Below, in pieces: positions 32,451-44,175 of a DNA stretch of 64,000 nucleotides; the stretch's first letter is position 1, and each line of letters starts with the position of its first letter. This stretch comes from Alligator mississippiensis. Its lineage: Eukaryota > Chordata > Crocodylia > Alligatoridae. Made by a program: the position numbers and the translations under genes. The stretch spans positions 213,968,978 to 214,032,977 of the forward strand of contig NC_081828.1 of assembly GCF_030867095.1 (NCBI RefSeq), given 5' to 3'. The notes under the pieces are model-generated. The model was not told the DNA's origin. It worked only from the letters and a program-made list of their open reading frames with translations, and did not search any database.

Positions 32451-35290
32451 TGTATTAATGATACCATCATATGTAGGAGAAACATTTAAAATGGGGCTCA
32501 GGTCTTAACAGATACCACACTTCCCAAGTCACCTTTGACTTCCCATTTTGGTAGATGGTGGATGTTGGGCCAGACCCAGAATGGGCTACATTTTCATTGT
32601 CTGTAGACAGGAATAGGAGCAGACCCCTTATTCTACAAAGCAAGAATGCCAACACAGTTCCATCACTGAAAGATCAGACCTTTGTCTAGGGAAATCTGAC
32701 TTAGGGTGAGCAATCAAAGGTAAGAGATGCTTTTAAATTACTGACATAGCTGACTTTTAATGAGGTATTCCACAAATTAGTTTACATCAAGATTGAGGAG
32801 TTTTAACAAACATGAGCAGTTCTCAGAGAAACAGCCCACTTCACAGTAATGGCGAGGACAATGCAATGCCAAAATGCCCTCTGGACAATTATTACAAACA
32901 GGGAATAAACAGGACTTCTTTTTCTCCATACCATACACACCCCGCGCCCAATTCCGAGTACAGATTGTACTGTTCGTTTTATAGGAGCCGTGTGCATTTT
33001 CATAGATTAGGTTACATTACCAGTGGATGAGGACAAGAAGGCACAGAGAAGGCAAGCTGTCAGGTGAGAGGACAGACATAGCTGCATAATCAGGGATAGA
33101 TGAAAAGATGGAGCCAGCATAAACCAGCACTGGCCAAAGAGAGCTTGAAGGAAACAGAGTGGAGCAGATGAAGTAAACCCCAGGAAGAGACAGCAACATG
33201 AACTGGCTGGAGAAAGGCCTTGCTTGGCAGCAGCTTGAAGCTGTTGAGGGAGTGTGGGAAGCAGGAAAACAACCAGGAATACTTGGAGGCAAAGGCAACA
33301 AGTTATGCAGATGGGAAAGACGGGATGCAGACATAAGCAGAGATGGCACGCAGGCCTTGGGGTCACAGGGTACTGCAGACTTTGCTCAGCACTCTCCTGC
33401 TCACTCTTCACAGGACACAATCCTACAAGTCATCCCATCTGACACTGTCTTCCACGATATCCATATAGAGGGGAGGACTGGGCATCTCGCACTGGACAAA
33501 CACGCATCAGTTTGTAAAAATGATGCAAGAGCAATAATGCAGCCCAAGGTTTTAGAAACTCATTGAGGGTTTTTGGGCAATTTACGGGATTTCCTTATAC
33601 GGACAAGTCAGCTAGTCCCACTATTTATTTCCTCGTACATATATTTGGCATGGTCTACAGAAAAACAGTGGTACTGCTTTTATTATAAGCTACACCCCCA
33701 TGGTTAAAAACCCCCTTACTGTCAGCACCATCAGTCCTGGTCTACCCCACAGAGCATTAATGGCTGAACTCCCAGTCTGTAGCCATGCTCACTTTTGAGT
33801 TTAAGCTCTGCCTCAGATTTTGCTGGCAAAATAAATAGCTGGACTAGTTTAAAGGTGCTCACAGCAACATAACTTATTCGCATAGGGCACTAGTAGACGG
33901 GTGTGATTGTGCAAACAGCATGGGGTGTCCAAATTTAACTATTTCAGTGAACTATCACTCCTCCAACCGAAACAGCTATATTGATACCAAAACTGCTTGT
34001 AGACTAAGCCTTTCTGACCAGCATCATGGATGGCAGCGCAGCTCTGGAGAGACTGGTGTACACCGTGTGTGCCCTCTGCTGGCTCTGCAGGGACTTACCA
34101 GTATTTCGAAACCTGGATACATGTCTCACTCGCAGGATGGGGTATTGAAAGCAAATTACAGATTTGAATTGCAGAGTATTATCCATGCCTTTTGCTTCAC
34201 AGTTAACAGTGAAAGAAAAAAAAATAACAAGAAATGTGGGAGCTCTGCAGAAAGTTCATTGTGGAGGTCCTTGCAATGAATGTTTTAGCCTGAATATAGC
34301 AAAGAGGCATCCTAGTGAAAGATTTGTGCAGCATGCTCTTTGCTAAAATGTGCAATACCACAAAAATAATATGTACACACACATGCTTTTTATACATGCT
34401 AAGATTCCTACTCCCATCATCCCTTTCTGCATTGCAATACAGCACTACACTTACAATAAACTTTGATTCATCCAGTAAGTGGTAGACTAAAAATCCTCAG
34501 GTCCTACAATATGTCCATACCAACTAAAATAAATATTGGACACCCTTACACAGACCAGGGTCTGGCCTCTTTAAACACTCCGTTGTTAATATTCTTTACC
34601 CAGTACAGCCCTCCTCCCCCTTCCCAAGCAAGACTTTTAGGGCTCGTGCACTCATCTGCTACCTCCTGTGAAGGAAAGGAAAACAGCTCAAAGCGCCTAA
34701 GCACCTACTTGGGGAGCAGCATCTGTGTGACATGACCCCTGTGCACAGGAGCTTTGGCTAAGCCAACGGGCAACAGAAAGGAAGCCAGTACAGAAATCAC
34801 CCCTCCACAGCACAGCTCCTGAGGGACAGCAGCAACTGGCTTGTTTTCACTCCCTTTCAGAAGTCAATAAGGTGCAGGTTGCAGAGGGAGAAAGCAGGCC
34901 ACAGAAGTGCTGTGAGCGGATGGATGATCTTTGGGGATTGAGCCCAGTCATCCACAGCACAAGTCTCTCTAATCCATCTCCCGCAATCTGTTTTATAGGG
35001 GAAATATGCAGAAGGAAGTCTATAAACTGAACTTTCCTCAGTGTCTCGCCACCCCATGGGCTGGCTTCTCCATAACGGGCAGCACATTACCCTTGACTTG
35101 CTGCCAATGCTTGGCCCAGATCCCAAGGACCCTGCTACAATCCTCCCTGACTGCATCCTGCAAGCAAAATGTAAAAGGCAAAAGGGGGGGGGGGGGGGAA
35201 AGCATGGGACAGGAGGGAGAGAATGAATTTTCCAAGCTGCTGAGACAGTATTTGTCTTGTAAGGCAAACGTGCAGCAGACGATTCCTCAT

Positions 35291-35685
35291 TTACTTATTG
35301 GCAGGTTTTGGCCACCACTTGGGTACAGTTGCAGTAAGGTTCACAGCGGTGTCACCTGGTAGATTTATATGCAGCGGTTCATTTATATTAGCCAATCGCA
35401 GCAAAGCAATGCCAAGTTCATCTCCTCCAGCCCGGTATTTGCCAGCTGATTTTCCCGATTCAGTCAAGATATCAGACCCCTCGGGAATGGGTCCCGATAA
35501 CAGAGGAGCTGAAAGCTGAACTGGGAGCAGTCGTTTACGGATGACACCCATGTGGTGGGTCCTCGCTGTTAGCTCCTGTCCAATGTAACAGCCTTTGGTA
35601 AAACTGATGCCGTTCATATAGGCCAGGTTGGATTCCAGGGGCAGGGCTACGCCTGGAGGAAGGTCTTCTACACCTTCGGGAATTC
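35291..35685 (-). CDS. IBA57: IBA57, third and last coding exon
   Basis: This exon completes IBA57, the mitochondrial folate-binding, GcvT-like protein that acts with ISCA1 and ISCA2 to make [4Fe-4S] clusters for aconitase, lipoate synthase and complex I/II. It reads [19 protein letters not shown], then [28 protein letters not shown] is the family signature, holding its conserved cysteine. It ends [11 protein letters not shown] and a TAA at 35293-35291. The acceptor is TTTTCCCTCCAG. The first two bases complete the glycine codon begun in exon 2. Human IBA57 has [20 protein letters not shown] at the same place. Confidence 0.97.
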
Positions 35686-37138
35686 CTGGAGGGAAAATAA
35701 AACCAGAATCAAAAGATAAATGCTGTAGGGCTCCTCCAACAACAAGGACCTTTCAGTACATGGGCTGTCGATCTTGTTGTCCCCTGCAAACTGTAAATAA
35801 GGCAATACTTGTAAACAGAAATCATTTGAAAAGAATGGCCTTTCAACAGGTTAGCTCGGGCTGAAATCTGTCCTAACTGAGCAGCCTTAACAAAGGCTGA
35901 TTTGAAAGGCAAAGTGAAAAGCTGCGTTCGAGTCTGATCTCATGAGGTGTGGAGCACTTCCCTGGAGAAATCATAAGCACCACGCAGAGCTGGAGTCAAA
36001 TGAACCAGTACACATTTTAATAGGGAGGGTCGTATCTTGATCACCTTCATCATGTGGCTGGATTGTAGGTTCAATAAAGGGTCATTTTTACAAAATCTTA
36101 TGTAGTAAGCACAGGCTGGTCAGTAAACAGCCCAATTTATATTAAAACTTTTATTTAAAAAAAAAGAATTTGGGTCATCCAACTTGAAAACCTCTTTCTT
36201 ATTGTCCTTATCTCTGCCAGTCTTAAGACTTTGCCAAATGCTTTATCAATAATTTGCACTTCATAACTTCTGAACCAGAGTGACTATTATCTATTCTACC
36301 TTTGTTGCACATTGCTTTTTGGGCATCTAATAAGCTCTTCCTAAAGAGCCCCTCTGCCCCCTCGAGTCATATTTTTGTGTTTGAGTTTTTCCTCCTCCTT
36401 GTCAATTTCACTCCATTTTTCTTCAGTTTTGTTGAAATTAGCCCTTTTGAAGCCCAAAGTGTATACGTTACTGATTAAGACTGTCCCCTTGTTGCCTAAT
36501 TTGAGGGTGACCACATCCTGCTCGCTGCTCCCCCAACTACCACTGCAGCTAATATTTACTGGTAGCACCTTTCTAGAAACCCACTGAAGTCAACAGATCC
36601 ATCAGCATATGTCAAAAGAAGGATCTGAGCTACAATTTCCATCACAAGTCAAATGTAAACTGCTCTGTTCCTAAATGCCTTTAAGAATCCAGCCACATAT
36701 TCTTTTCTAAACAGACCAAATTCGTTTGCCAAGGCTTTCCCTGGCAACAGGAAAACAGACAGCACTGGTAGTAGTCCAAACTTCAACAAAATGACTCAAA
36801 CTATGGAAACATCTGACCATATGGAAATGAGAAATCCTATTTTTCATTGTATACACATGCCACCCACCAACCCACCTACACACAACTTTTTTTTAAAAAA
36901 AAACCTTAGCAACAGAAAAATATATTTAAAAATATTTAAAAAATAGAACAGAAATCAAATTTAGCCCCGAGGTATCAGACAAGAACTATGTTTCCTAACA
37001 TGTTCAGTACATTCGGACTGGCAATAGTTCACATTTATAACTTTCTCCAATGTCTTGCATGTAGACTTTTTATGAAAACATGTATCATTTCTTTCATTTT
37101 CCTGGTCTGTAAGAATATAAAACTAGAACTGGCTTTAC
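35686..37138 (-). other. IBA57 intron 2
   Basis: Phase-1 intron of about 1.45 kb. Around 36190-36520 the sequence contains TTAGCCCTTTTGAAGCCCAA and GAGGGTGACCACATCCTGCT words that I associate with the complement of a CR1 5' region. This is tentative. No exon is seen. Confidence 0.5.
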
Positions 37139-37485
37139 CTTGTTTGTATCTGTGCCTATGATACTCCTTAATGTTTCCTATCTGACTCCCAGGGACAACC
37201 TCTAGAGGGTTTGTCTCTTTGCTCGTGATCAGTCTCCAGCCCATGACTTCTGCTCTGGGATCAGGAGTTAAAATCAAAGTCTTGTCTTTGTATTTATCAA
37301 GGGTACTGGAAACATATCCAGACTGCTCCCCTGGGAGGACTGCCCACAAAGACAGGTCAAGGCAGGGGTCTATGTCTACTTTCCTCCGGATCTTGTACAA
37401 TTTCAAATGCTTTTGAACCGAGTCCAGCACGGTGCTGTCACACTCCAGCAGGATGTTTGGCTCCTCTTCTTGACTTTCATGAAGC
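37139..37485 (-). CDS. IBA57: IBA57, second coding exon
   Basis: 347 bp reading RLHESQEEEPNILLECDSTV, later LYKIRRKVDIDPCLDLSLWA and ending EYHRHRYKQG. Human IBA57 has FLLECDSSV, LYRIRRKVTVEP and YHQHRYLQG in this order. This is the central part of the GcvT-like fold. The acceptor is TACTTTTTCAG and the donor is CAAG then GTAAAG. Its first base completes an arginine codon started in exon 1 and its last base starts the glycine finished in exon 3. Confidence 0.96.
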
Positions 37486-38297
37486 CTGAAAAAGTAACAC
37501 ACTCAAGGTCAACAGAAATAGAAAAAGATTCACGCAAGCCCTTTTCCTTAATCCAGGTCTAAATCCAACAATTTGCAGAATGGATTCAATGCAACAAATG
37601 CTGATCTAAGCAATACTCAGCCTCTTGGGTAACTAAGAAATATCTGCATCAAACTTTTCCTTGCACGGAGTTTGCCACTGCTTTGCCCGGCACTCCTGGG
37701 CTTCCTCCTGTGCCCACCCCCCTGGTGAAAATCCATAAAGACCCTCTCATTCTCCTCCTGCAAGCCAGAAAGAAAACTACAACCTGATAATAGTTAGGCA
37801 GGCGTGATCGGCGCTACTGAAAAGGCTACAAACTTCACCCACTTGATCAGAGAAGTTACCTTGCCTTGCCCATATCAGCATGATTGGTTCTCTCATCCAC
37901 CTGTTAGTTCTTGTCAAAGAGTCTGTAAGCAATTTAGGGAGGAGGTTGCTGATTGCTACACGCAGCTAGCACGACAGGGCCCGACTTAGCTCTGCCTTTT
38001 GTGCACTACGATGTGAACAGCAGCAGCACAGCTGAAAATACCGGAGGGCCCCTTCTTTGCTGCCTTGTTCCTGAAACAGTCTTTTACATCTGTGCGCAAT
38101 GGGCGGACGATGCTGTCATTATAGTCTAATAGCACTCACAGCCAGTTTGTACAGTGATAGAGGACTGTGCAAGGTAGTGGCAAAGCCGAGCCACTATATT
38201 CAGATATAGTCCAGGACAGGCACCTAAGTACCAGAGGGGATGTGCAATGAAGAGAAGCAAGTTATTACTTATATGCTAGCCAACTGCCTGTCAAAAA

Positions 38298-39110
38298 ATG
38301 TTGGGGGGGAGGGGAGGGGAGGGGAGGGGAGGGGAGGGGCAGCCAGGGACAGCAGCCTGTGTCCCACCCTGTTCCCCCCACACTTACGGGGCTGGACCCG
38401 CTCTCCCCTCCCTCCCTGCTGCGCCAGGCTGGACCCCACGCCTCCATCTGCTCCATCGCTGCTGCCTGCAGGGCCAGGGAGGCATGGCCAGCGGCGCTGG
38501 CTTTGCCCCCACCTCTGTCCTCTCCATTTTCACGGCCTGCAGGGAGCAGGGGGACTGCCCCCTCCATCCGCTCTGTTGCCACCACCTGCAGGCCCATCCA
38601 CTCCATCACCTGCCGCAGGGGGGGTGGGGACAGAGGCCCAGGCCCAGGCTCACTCCCCCAACCCCCACCTAGGGGGCTGGCAGGGACAGAGCCCAGTGTC
38701 CAACCCTGCGCCCCCACTCCCCTTCTCCGGCCCCACCCCCCTATCACTTTGGGCTCAACCCCATTCCCTCCCAGCAGTTTGGGTTTGGAGCCACTCCCCC
38801 GTCCCACCCGCCCCACCCTTTGCCTGACCCCATTACCTCCCCTCGTGCCTCCACCACCTCCTCCATGGAGTGTGGGGGAGCGCTCCTCCTTTCCCCCACT
38901 TCACCCCTCTCCATTCTGTCTGCTCTGTTGCCGCTACATCCAGAGAACAGGGAGGCGGGGTGGCAGGTGTCCCTGCCCCCCCCCCGTCCCCAACATCACG
39001 GCCGTGCTCCACCGCGCTGCAACCTCCTGTCCGAGCACTATAATCGCATTCCGATTGGTTGTTTCCATTGGCCAATCAGAGTGAGAATAAAGCGTTATGG
39101 AAAGACAGAC
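38298..39110 (+). repeat. C-rich tract headed by (GGGGA)n
   Basis: Begins with about six GGGGA units (38308-38338). Then follow some 700 bases in which the plus strand is very C-rich, with recurring CCATCTGCTCCATCGCTGCT-like and CCATCCGCTCTGTTGCCACC words. It ends in GATTGGTTGTTTCCATTGGC and AAAGACAGACAGACTATGGC. The tail looks like the end of an interspersed element, but the family is not recognised. The frames of 100-240 codons over this tract are low-complexity Pro/Ser-rich by-products. Confidence 0.5.
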
Positions 39111-39301
39111 AGACTATGGCTTTTATATTAGAATTATGACAATGTCTAGAGACTCCAACCACTAATCAGAACTCAGTGTTGGGCACATATCACACATCTG
39201 ATGAACATGGAGTTATGGAGAGAAACATGACTGTAGGCATGAAACTTTTCAGGGGTTATTGCCTATTGAATGAGACCAAGAATGAATCCTATGCAAGCCT
39301 C

Positions 39302-40057
39302 TAGGGGTGCACTGATAAAGATTTTTTGGGCTGCTACTGATGGCCGATTATTAACCAGCCACATCAGCCAATACTGATCCTATTGCCAATATGCAGCCTG
39401 GCAGCTTGGACAGCAGTGTCTGGCTGTTAAGTCTTTTTTTTTTTTTTGGGGGGGGGGGGGGGGAAGGTGTGGCAGAGGGAAGGGGCTTAGCTCCCCCTCC
39501 CAGCACTGCCACTGCGTATCCCACTCCCAACCCCTCCCAGCCCGAGCACAGCTCTGGCCCACACCACTGCTGGGAAGAACCTGGCACAGCTCCCCCAGCC
39601 CCCAGCCTGCCCTCGCCCCATGCACAAATCTGAAGGACACATGACCCCCATGCCTCCCCCAGGGGGGTGTGCAGCAGCAGCCACCCCCACCTCCCCATGG
39701 CCTCTGGATTAACCACCCACAGCTCTGCCCTGCATCCAACCTCAGCTGAGCAGTGCCTGCCCAGCCCCACTCCCTCCCTCGCCATGGGGGCCACAATCTG
39801 CACCCCCCCCCAGACTCACTGGCTCCCTTCCCTTCCCCATGCCTCTTGCCCTGCACAGACTTACTGGCCAGACACTGCTCTCCAAGCTACCAGGCTGCAT
39901 ACCTGGCCGCGTGCACGCTGCAGCTGCGTGCATGCATGTGGCATTTATGGGTGACATTAATCGCCCACATCAGCCTGAAGAAGCTGACTGCCAATAATGT
40001 CAATTTTCCTTTTATCGGTGCCCATACGATATGGACCGATGTATCAGTGCACTTCTG
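39302..40057. mobile_element. hAT-like non-autonomous element with 8-bp target duplication
   Basis: Begins TAGGGGTGCACTGATAAAG and ends GTATCAGTGCACTTCTG, inverted around GTGCACTGATA. The flanks CAAGCCTC (39294-39301) and GAAGCCTC (40058-40065) match at 7 of 8. The ends are followed inward by complementary TGGCCGATTATTAACCAGCC and other CCGAT words. The centre is C-rich and includes a T-run/G-run at 39429-39462. No transposase frame. Confidence 0.75.
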
Positions 40058-41228
40058 GAAGCCTCGCCTGATACACCTCTGAAAACAGAAGGAAACGCTA
40101 CAAACAAAACAATACAAGTTTGTTCCAAAGTGGAAAAACTGCCCGTCCACTTCTTCTGGCACAATGAAAAGCTCAATCACGGCTTGTTTTAAAATATGAC
40201 CGGCTGGTATCATCCTGCAAAGATGCACGTGTGAGCTTAAAGGCGACGCACTGTAGGTGTGCCTGCCAATTGTGTGTGCACACACAAGTCTCGTGACAAG
40301 CTGTATGACCATGAATATGACTGGGCAGAGTCCCCTGGCTCCCTGGACTCATTCGGTCTGCTCTGCTCAGCGCCCTGCATGATACCCTCGTGCTGAACCT
40401 TTTACCTTCGCTCCTGTCCCTGGTTTATATTTTGTCCCACAAATTTAGTTGATGCATACCCACTAGCCAGCCCCCTTTTATCAACTAACTGGTGCCCTGA
40501 GGGCATAAGGCCCATTTCCCGACGTGCGTCAAACAGGCTTGTGTCACGCCATTGCTCCTGTCCACACTTTGTTCCTTTGTTGCCCCATGTAATCAGTTGA
40601 CAAATCTAATAGCTCCCTCTATTAAGAGGGGGATTCACCGTTGCTCTGTGGGCCTAAGGCGTGCGTCACGTGGGCCTGTGTCACACGGTGGCAAAGAGCA
40701 GATGCTGAAAAGGAAAGCAGACTGGGTCTGAGCACGGTTCCTCTCTCCCGTGCAGCCTCCGGTGTTTAAGATCTAGGAAACTCCGATTCAGAGGCTGTGC
40801 CCGAACTCCATGCGAGATGAGCGGCTAACGCCCAGCCCGGCACAGGAAAAGCAAGGCAGCCGGGGCGCCCGCCGCCCTGCTTCGGTGCAGACAATGCACG
40901 GTCAGGTGCAGCCTTTCCTCTCTGGACTACACGATGTCCGTTCCAGCCCAAGGAGGTCCCGGGGGGAATGACTTCCTGGTCTTCACTCAGCATGGTGGTT
41001 TGCACAGGCAGGGGTTGCACCAGAGGTCAGCCCGGGCATCCCCCAATGCTCCTCCATGGCACAGAGCTGGGTGCCCCAGGGATCCACGTCACAGCCCCAC
41101 CCCCGCCTCCTCCTCCTCCTCCGCAATGGTCCATCCCAGGAGCACCCTCCCTTCCATTGGTTTATCCCAAGCGCTGCCTGGCCCGCACAGTGGTTTCTCC
41201 CAACCCCCGCCCGCAGCAGTGGTCTCAC

Positions 41229-41482
41229 CTGTAAAGGATGAGGTCATAGAGGCAGCGGCCCTGCACGTTCAGCGCGTGCGCGTAGAGGGCGCGCGGCACC
41301 GCCCCCTCGACCCGCGCCAGCTGCGTGACGTCATGGGTGAGCAGCCCCTGCAGGAAGGCGGGCGCCTCGGGGCCCCGCACGCGTAGCAGCGCCCGCCGCA
41401 GCGGGAAGCAGCTCCCGGCCGCGGCCGCGGCGGCCCCGCTCCGGGCCCGGGCCCCACCGAGCCGCGCCGCCCTCACCAACAT
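41229..41482 (-). CDS. IBA57: IBA57, first coding exon
   Basis: Starts at the ATG 41482-41480 with MLVRAARLGGARARSGAAA, an Arg/Ala-rich, acid-free leader expected of a mitochondrial targeting peptide. It continues RRALLRVRGPEAPAFLQGLL then ALNVQGRCLYDLILY. Human IBA57 has [20 protein letters not shown] and LNVQGRTLYDVILY. The donor is TACAG then GTGAGA in phase 2. The three exons give 331 residues, a little shorter than the human protein (about 356), the difference lying in the leader. The sequence is very GC-rich, as usual at a CpG-island first exon. Confidence 0.96.
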
Positions 41483-41760
41483 GGCGGCCGCGGGCAGTCG
41501 GGCCCCTACCGCGCCGCCGCCGCCATCTTGAGCGCGGCACGAGCACCCCGCCTGCCGCCGAACGCAGCCACGCCCCCTGCCGACTGGTTACGCCCTCTGC
41601 CCTATCTGCGCCCCGCCCCCTAGCCATTGGGCCTCGGCTCTGGCTGGGCCCCGCCCCCTGGCCGTTAGCCCCGCCCCCTGGCCGTTGGGCCTTGTTCCGT
41701 TTGGGCCCCGCCCCAGCCATTGGCCCCGCCCCCTCGGGTAGGGGCGGGTCTGAGGGCTGC
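41483..41760 (-). promoter_or_regulatory. IBA57 CpG-island promoter with YY1 and tandem GC boxes
   Basis: Two YY1-type words flank the likely start: CAAGATGGCGGC on the minus strand at about 41519-41530, and GCCGCCATG that includes the start codon itself. Upstream (41600-41745) are at least five CCGCCCC GC boxes, several spaced as CCCGCCCCCTGGCCGTT repeats, with CCATTGG (NF-Y-like) words between. There is no TATA box. This is a typical housekeeping promoter, fitting a mitochondrial maintenance gene. Confidence 0.75.
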
Positions 41761-42339
41761 TTGCTGCTCACCATCACCTTAACTCTGCCCCTGGGGCAGC
41801 CCCCGTGGAGAAGGCCGGGTGAAGGAGCAGTATGTGGTTGGATCTGCTCGAGCACACCCGTGCTTGAAGTGGCGAGGACAAAAGAGCCACGCTTGTGCGC
41901 AGCAGGAGCGGCTTTAACACGTGCAAGCGCACCGTGTCGTCCGCCCGGGAGCAGCTGCAAAATCAGTGCCATGCTCCTCCTCTGTTACTTGGATCTCCTC
42001 CTCCTTAACGTGTTGTATTTTAAACCCAGAAGCTGCCTTTCGAGTCATGCTGGTCTCGTATAGGGAGGGGACAGATGTATGGTCAGATTGCTGCTCAGCC
42101 ACGTCATCCTTCAGCGATTTGGGAATGACAGGGACACCTGTTTGTGCGGTGTCACGCACGGGTGGAATCGTGACTTTTCACCCCCAAAGAAGCAAAGAAA
42201 AATGCTTCGGGACCAGTAAATTCGGTATTTATACCATTATAGCTTTGTGGTCGTCCTGTCCTCCCCACCGCTTTGCTCTCCTTTTCTCTCGAGCTCGTTG
42301 TTGCTTTGTGTCTTTTCCACCTTTCTCAGCTGTTCCTTT

Positions 42340-42720
42340 ATAGACTCAGAGACAACGAGGGTTGAAGGGAGCTCGGGAGGGCACGTCTAGTGCAACCCCC
42401 AAGCAGGACCAGCCCCAACTGCATCATCGAGCCAGGTCTTAAAAAACTCCAAGGATGGAGAGTCCACCACCTCTCTGGGTAACCTGTTCCAGGGCTTCAC
42501 CACCCTGCTCAAGAGAAAGTTTTTCCTAATATCCAACCTCAACTTGCCTTGCTGCAGCTTGAGCCCATTGCTCCTTGTCCTGCCATCTGCCCCCACTGAG
42601 AACAGCCCAGCTCCATCCTCTTTGCAACCCCCTGCAGGGAGCTGAAGGCTGCTATGAAATTTCCTCTCCATCTTCTCTTCTCCAGACTAAACAAACCCAA
42701 TTCCCTCCACCTCTCCTAAT
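42340..42720 (-). mobile_element. CR1 LINE 3' fragment, minus strand
   Basis: On the minus strand it is open for about 94 codons with RTRSNGLKLQQGKLRLDIRK, then [18 protein letters not shown], the C-terminal end of CR1 ORF2. The frame is intact here, so this copy is relatively young. It reaches the CR1 3' region toward 42340 (ACTAGACGTGCCCTCCCGAG). Confidence 0.85.
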
Positions 42721-43914
42721 AAGCCATGTGCCCCTTTAATCCTTTGGGGACTGCAGATGGATTACACACAGCCACTCTCCTAAGCATTCATTGGCTAGTG
42801 CATTCAAAAAGGCTAGTAAGGGCTGTATTTTCCCAAATATTTTCAGCGCTACCCTTATTTTCTGCTATTTTTCCATTTGTCTCAGGCTTCTCCAATTCTC
42901 CCTACTACTCTTTAACCCCACACAGACTCCACTGTGGCTGTTGGTGGTCCAAACTTGCTCTCCAGCATTTCCCAAGCCTTGCGATACAACCGCAGGTGTT
43001 AACGCCGGTCTCCACCTATGGTCGGCAGGCAACGCGTTCCCCACAAAATGTCTAACGCTGCTTTGCAGCCAAAGGAAATATTGTTTTCCACAGATACCTG
43101 CTTCTTGAGGTTGACAAGAAGAGCAGGTATGTTGCCCTGTGGGCCAACAAGGTTGTGGGCCACTAAGTTAGCTGGTGTCCCAGCCCTAAATGAAAACTGA
43201 GGAGGAAGATAATCAATAGCTGCCATGCTAACACAAGCCATATAATTCAACAGTGATGTGAATTGAGATCCAGTTAAATTACACTGTGCTGAAATAAAAG
43301 GCCCTGTGATATGTCCACGATTCTTATAAAAACATTGTTTTTTATAAAAAATATTTCCATTATAGAACTGAGAGCTACACATTAGTATTCTCCAGCTCAT
43401 CAACATTAGGCTAACTTCCTAAGCAACGTATTCTCAGAGCTATGATAGCTTTGTCTTCAGCTCCAGTTCATTACGTTGGAATTCATCTGCTGGACCAAAA
43501 TACGTCCATGAGTCATTCATAAAAACTAATGCTTAATGTCTTTTCCCTCGGAAACTTAATCTCTATTCTCTATAGCAAGACGATGGACTGAAGAGTTTAA
43601 CTAAGGACAGCAACAGTTCTTCCTTGGAAGCTCTGCCTCCACGCAGCATCGACACTGTTCCTTGGAATGGAAGGCTTCCTTGGAATCGGCCTTTTAGCAA
43701 GAGGAAACCGTTTCAAACCTGAAGACAAAATTAATAGAAAGTTAGAGACTGATGGAAGCAGAAACATTCAAAGTGAAGGCTGTTTCTGTCATGAATTGAG
43801 TTATATTCCAGTAGTTCCTTGAGACCCTAACTGACGTGGTAACCCCATTACATCTGGCGTGCAGGATCACGCAGTCTGGAGAGTCCCTGCTCTCTGTTGC
43901 CACTAGGATTCCTT

Positions 43915-44175
43915 GTACCAGAGACGCCCAAGGATCGACACGGCCCTTCATCCAATTTGGTATCTAGTGAACTTTAATAGTAATCCCTATGCTTTATTAC
44001 AAGTTTCCTCCCTGTAATACAACCTGGCAAGTGGGTCCTTCAGACATTACAACAGCGACCTTTGGTGGTATCGCGGCCTCAGATCCTCTGCTGGGCATGT
44101 GGGGTGTTAGTTTCTGGAGCCCCCGTTGCTCAAACAAGAATTCCTAGGTTGCTCCTGTCTCCCCAGGGTAGCAAC
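43915..44175 (-). mobile_element. LTR-like fossil fragment, copy A
   Basis: Similar along its length to 50346-50590, both holding CCAATTTGGTATC followed by CTGTAATACAACCTG. On the minus strand an AATAAAGACTG-like word in copy B suggests an LTR polyadenylation region. Broken, no coding part, old by the divergence between the two copies. Family not recognised. Confidence 0.35.

Larger units (their letters stand above)
28320..35290. other. Intergenic region and probable IBA57 3' UTR
   Basis: No protein gene is recognised. Contents include a transposon fragment at 29695-29760, an (AAT)n microsatellite at 31753-31789, a palindromic GTTTCG / CGAAAC-rich patch at about 31495-31660, and a CR1-like stretch at 32020-32450. 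Next to IBA57 the sequence is presumably its 3' UTR; minus-strand AATAAA words occur near 33623 and 33677, but which is used is unknown. The frames at 33007-33566 on both strands look accidental. Confidence 0.5.
37486..41228 (-). other. IBA57 intron 1
   Basis: Phase-2 intron of 3.7 kb. It holds the strand-asymmetric GC-rich tract at 38298-39110 and a hAT-like element at 39302-40057. 37486-38297 and 40058-41228 show nothing that can be named; the last kilobase before exon 1 is increasingly GC-rich, part of the promoter-associated CpG region. Confidence 0.65.

Noticed and set aside
33007-33566. Frames of 122 and 137 codons on opposite strands
   Set aside because: No similarity to a known family, no splice context, and antisense frames are equally open.
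38240-39084. Frames of 100-240 codons rich in Pro, Ser and Gly
   Set aside because: Low-complexity C-rich DNA; frames exist on both strands and no domain is recognisable.
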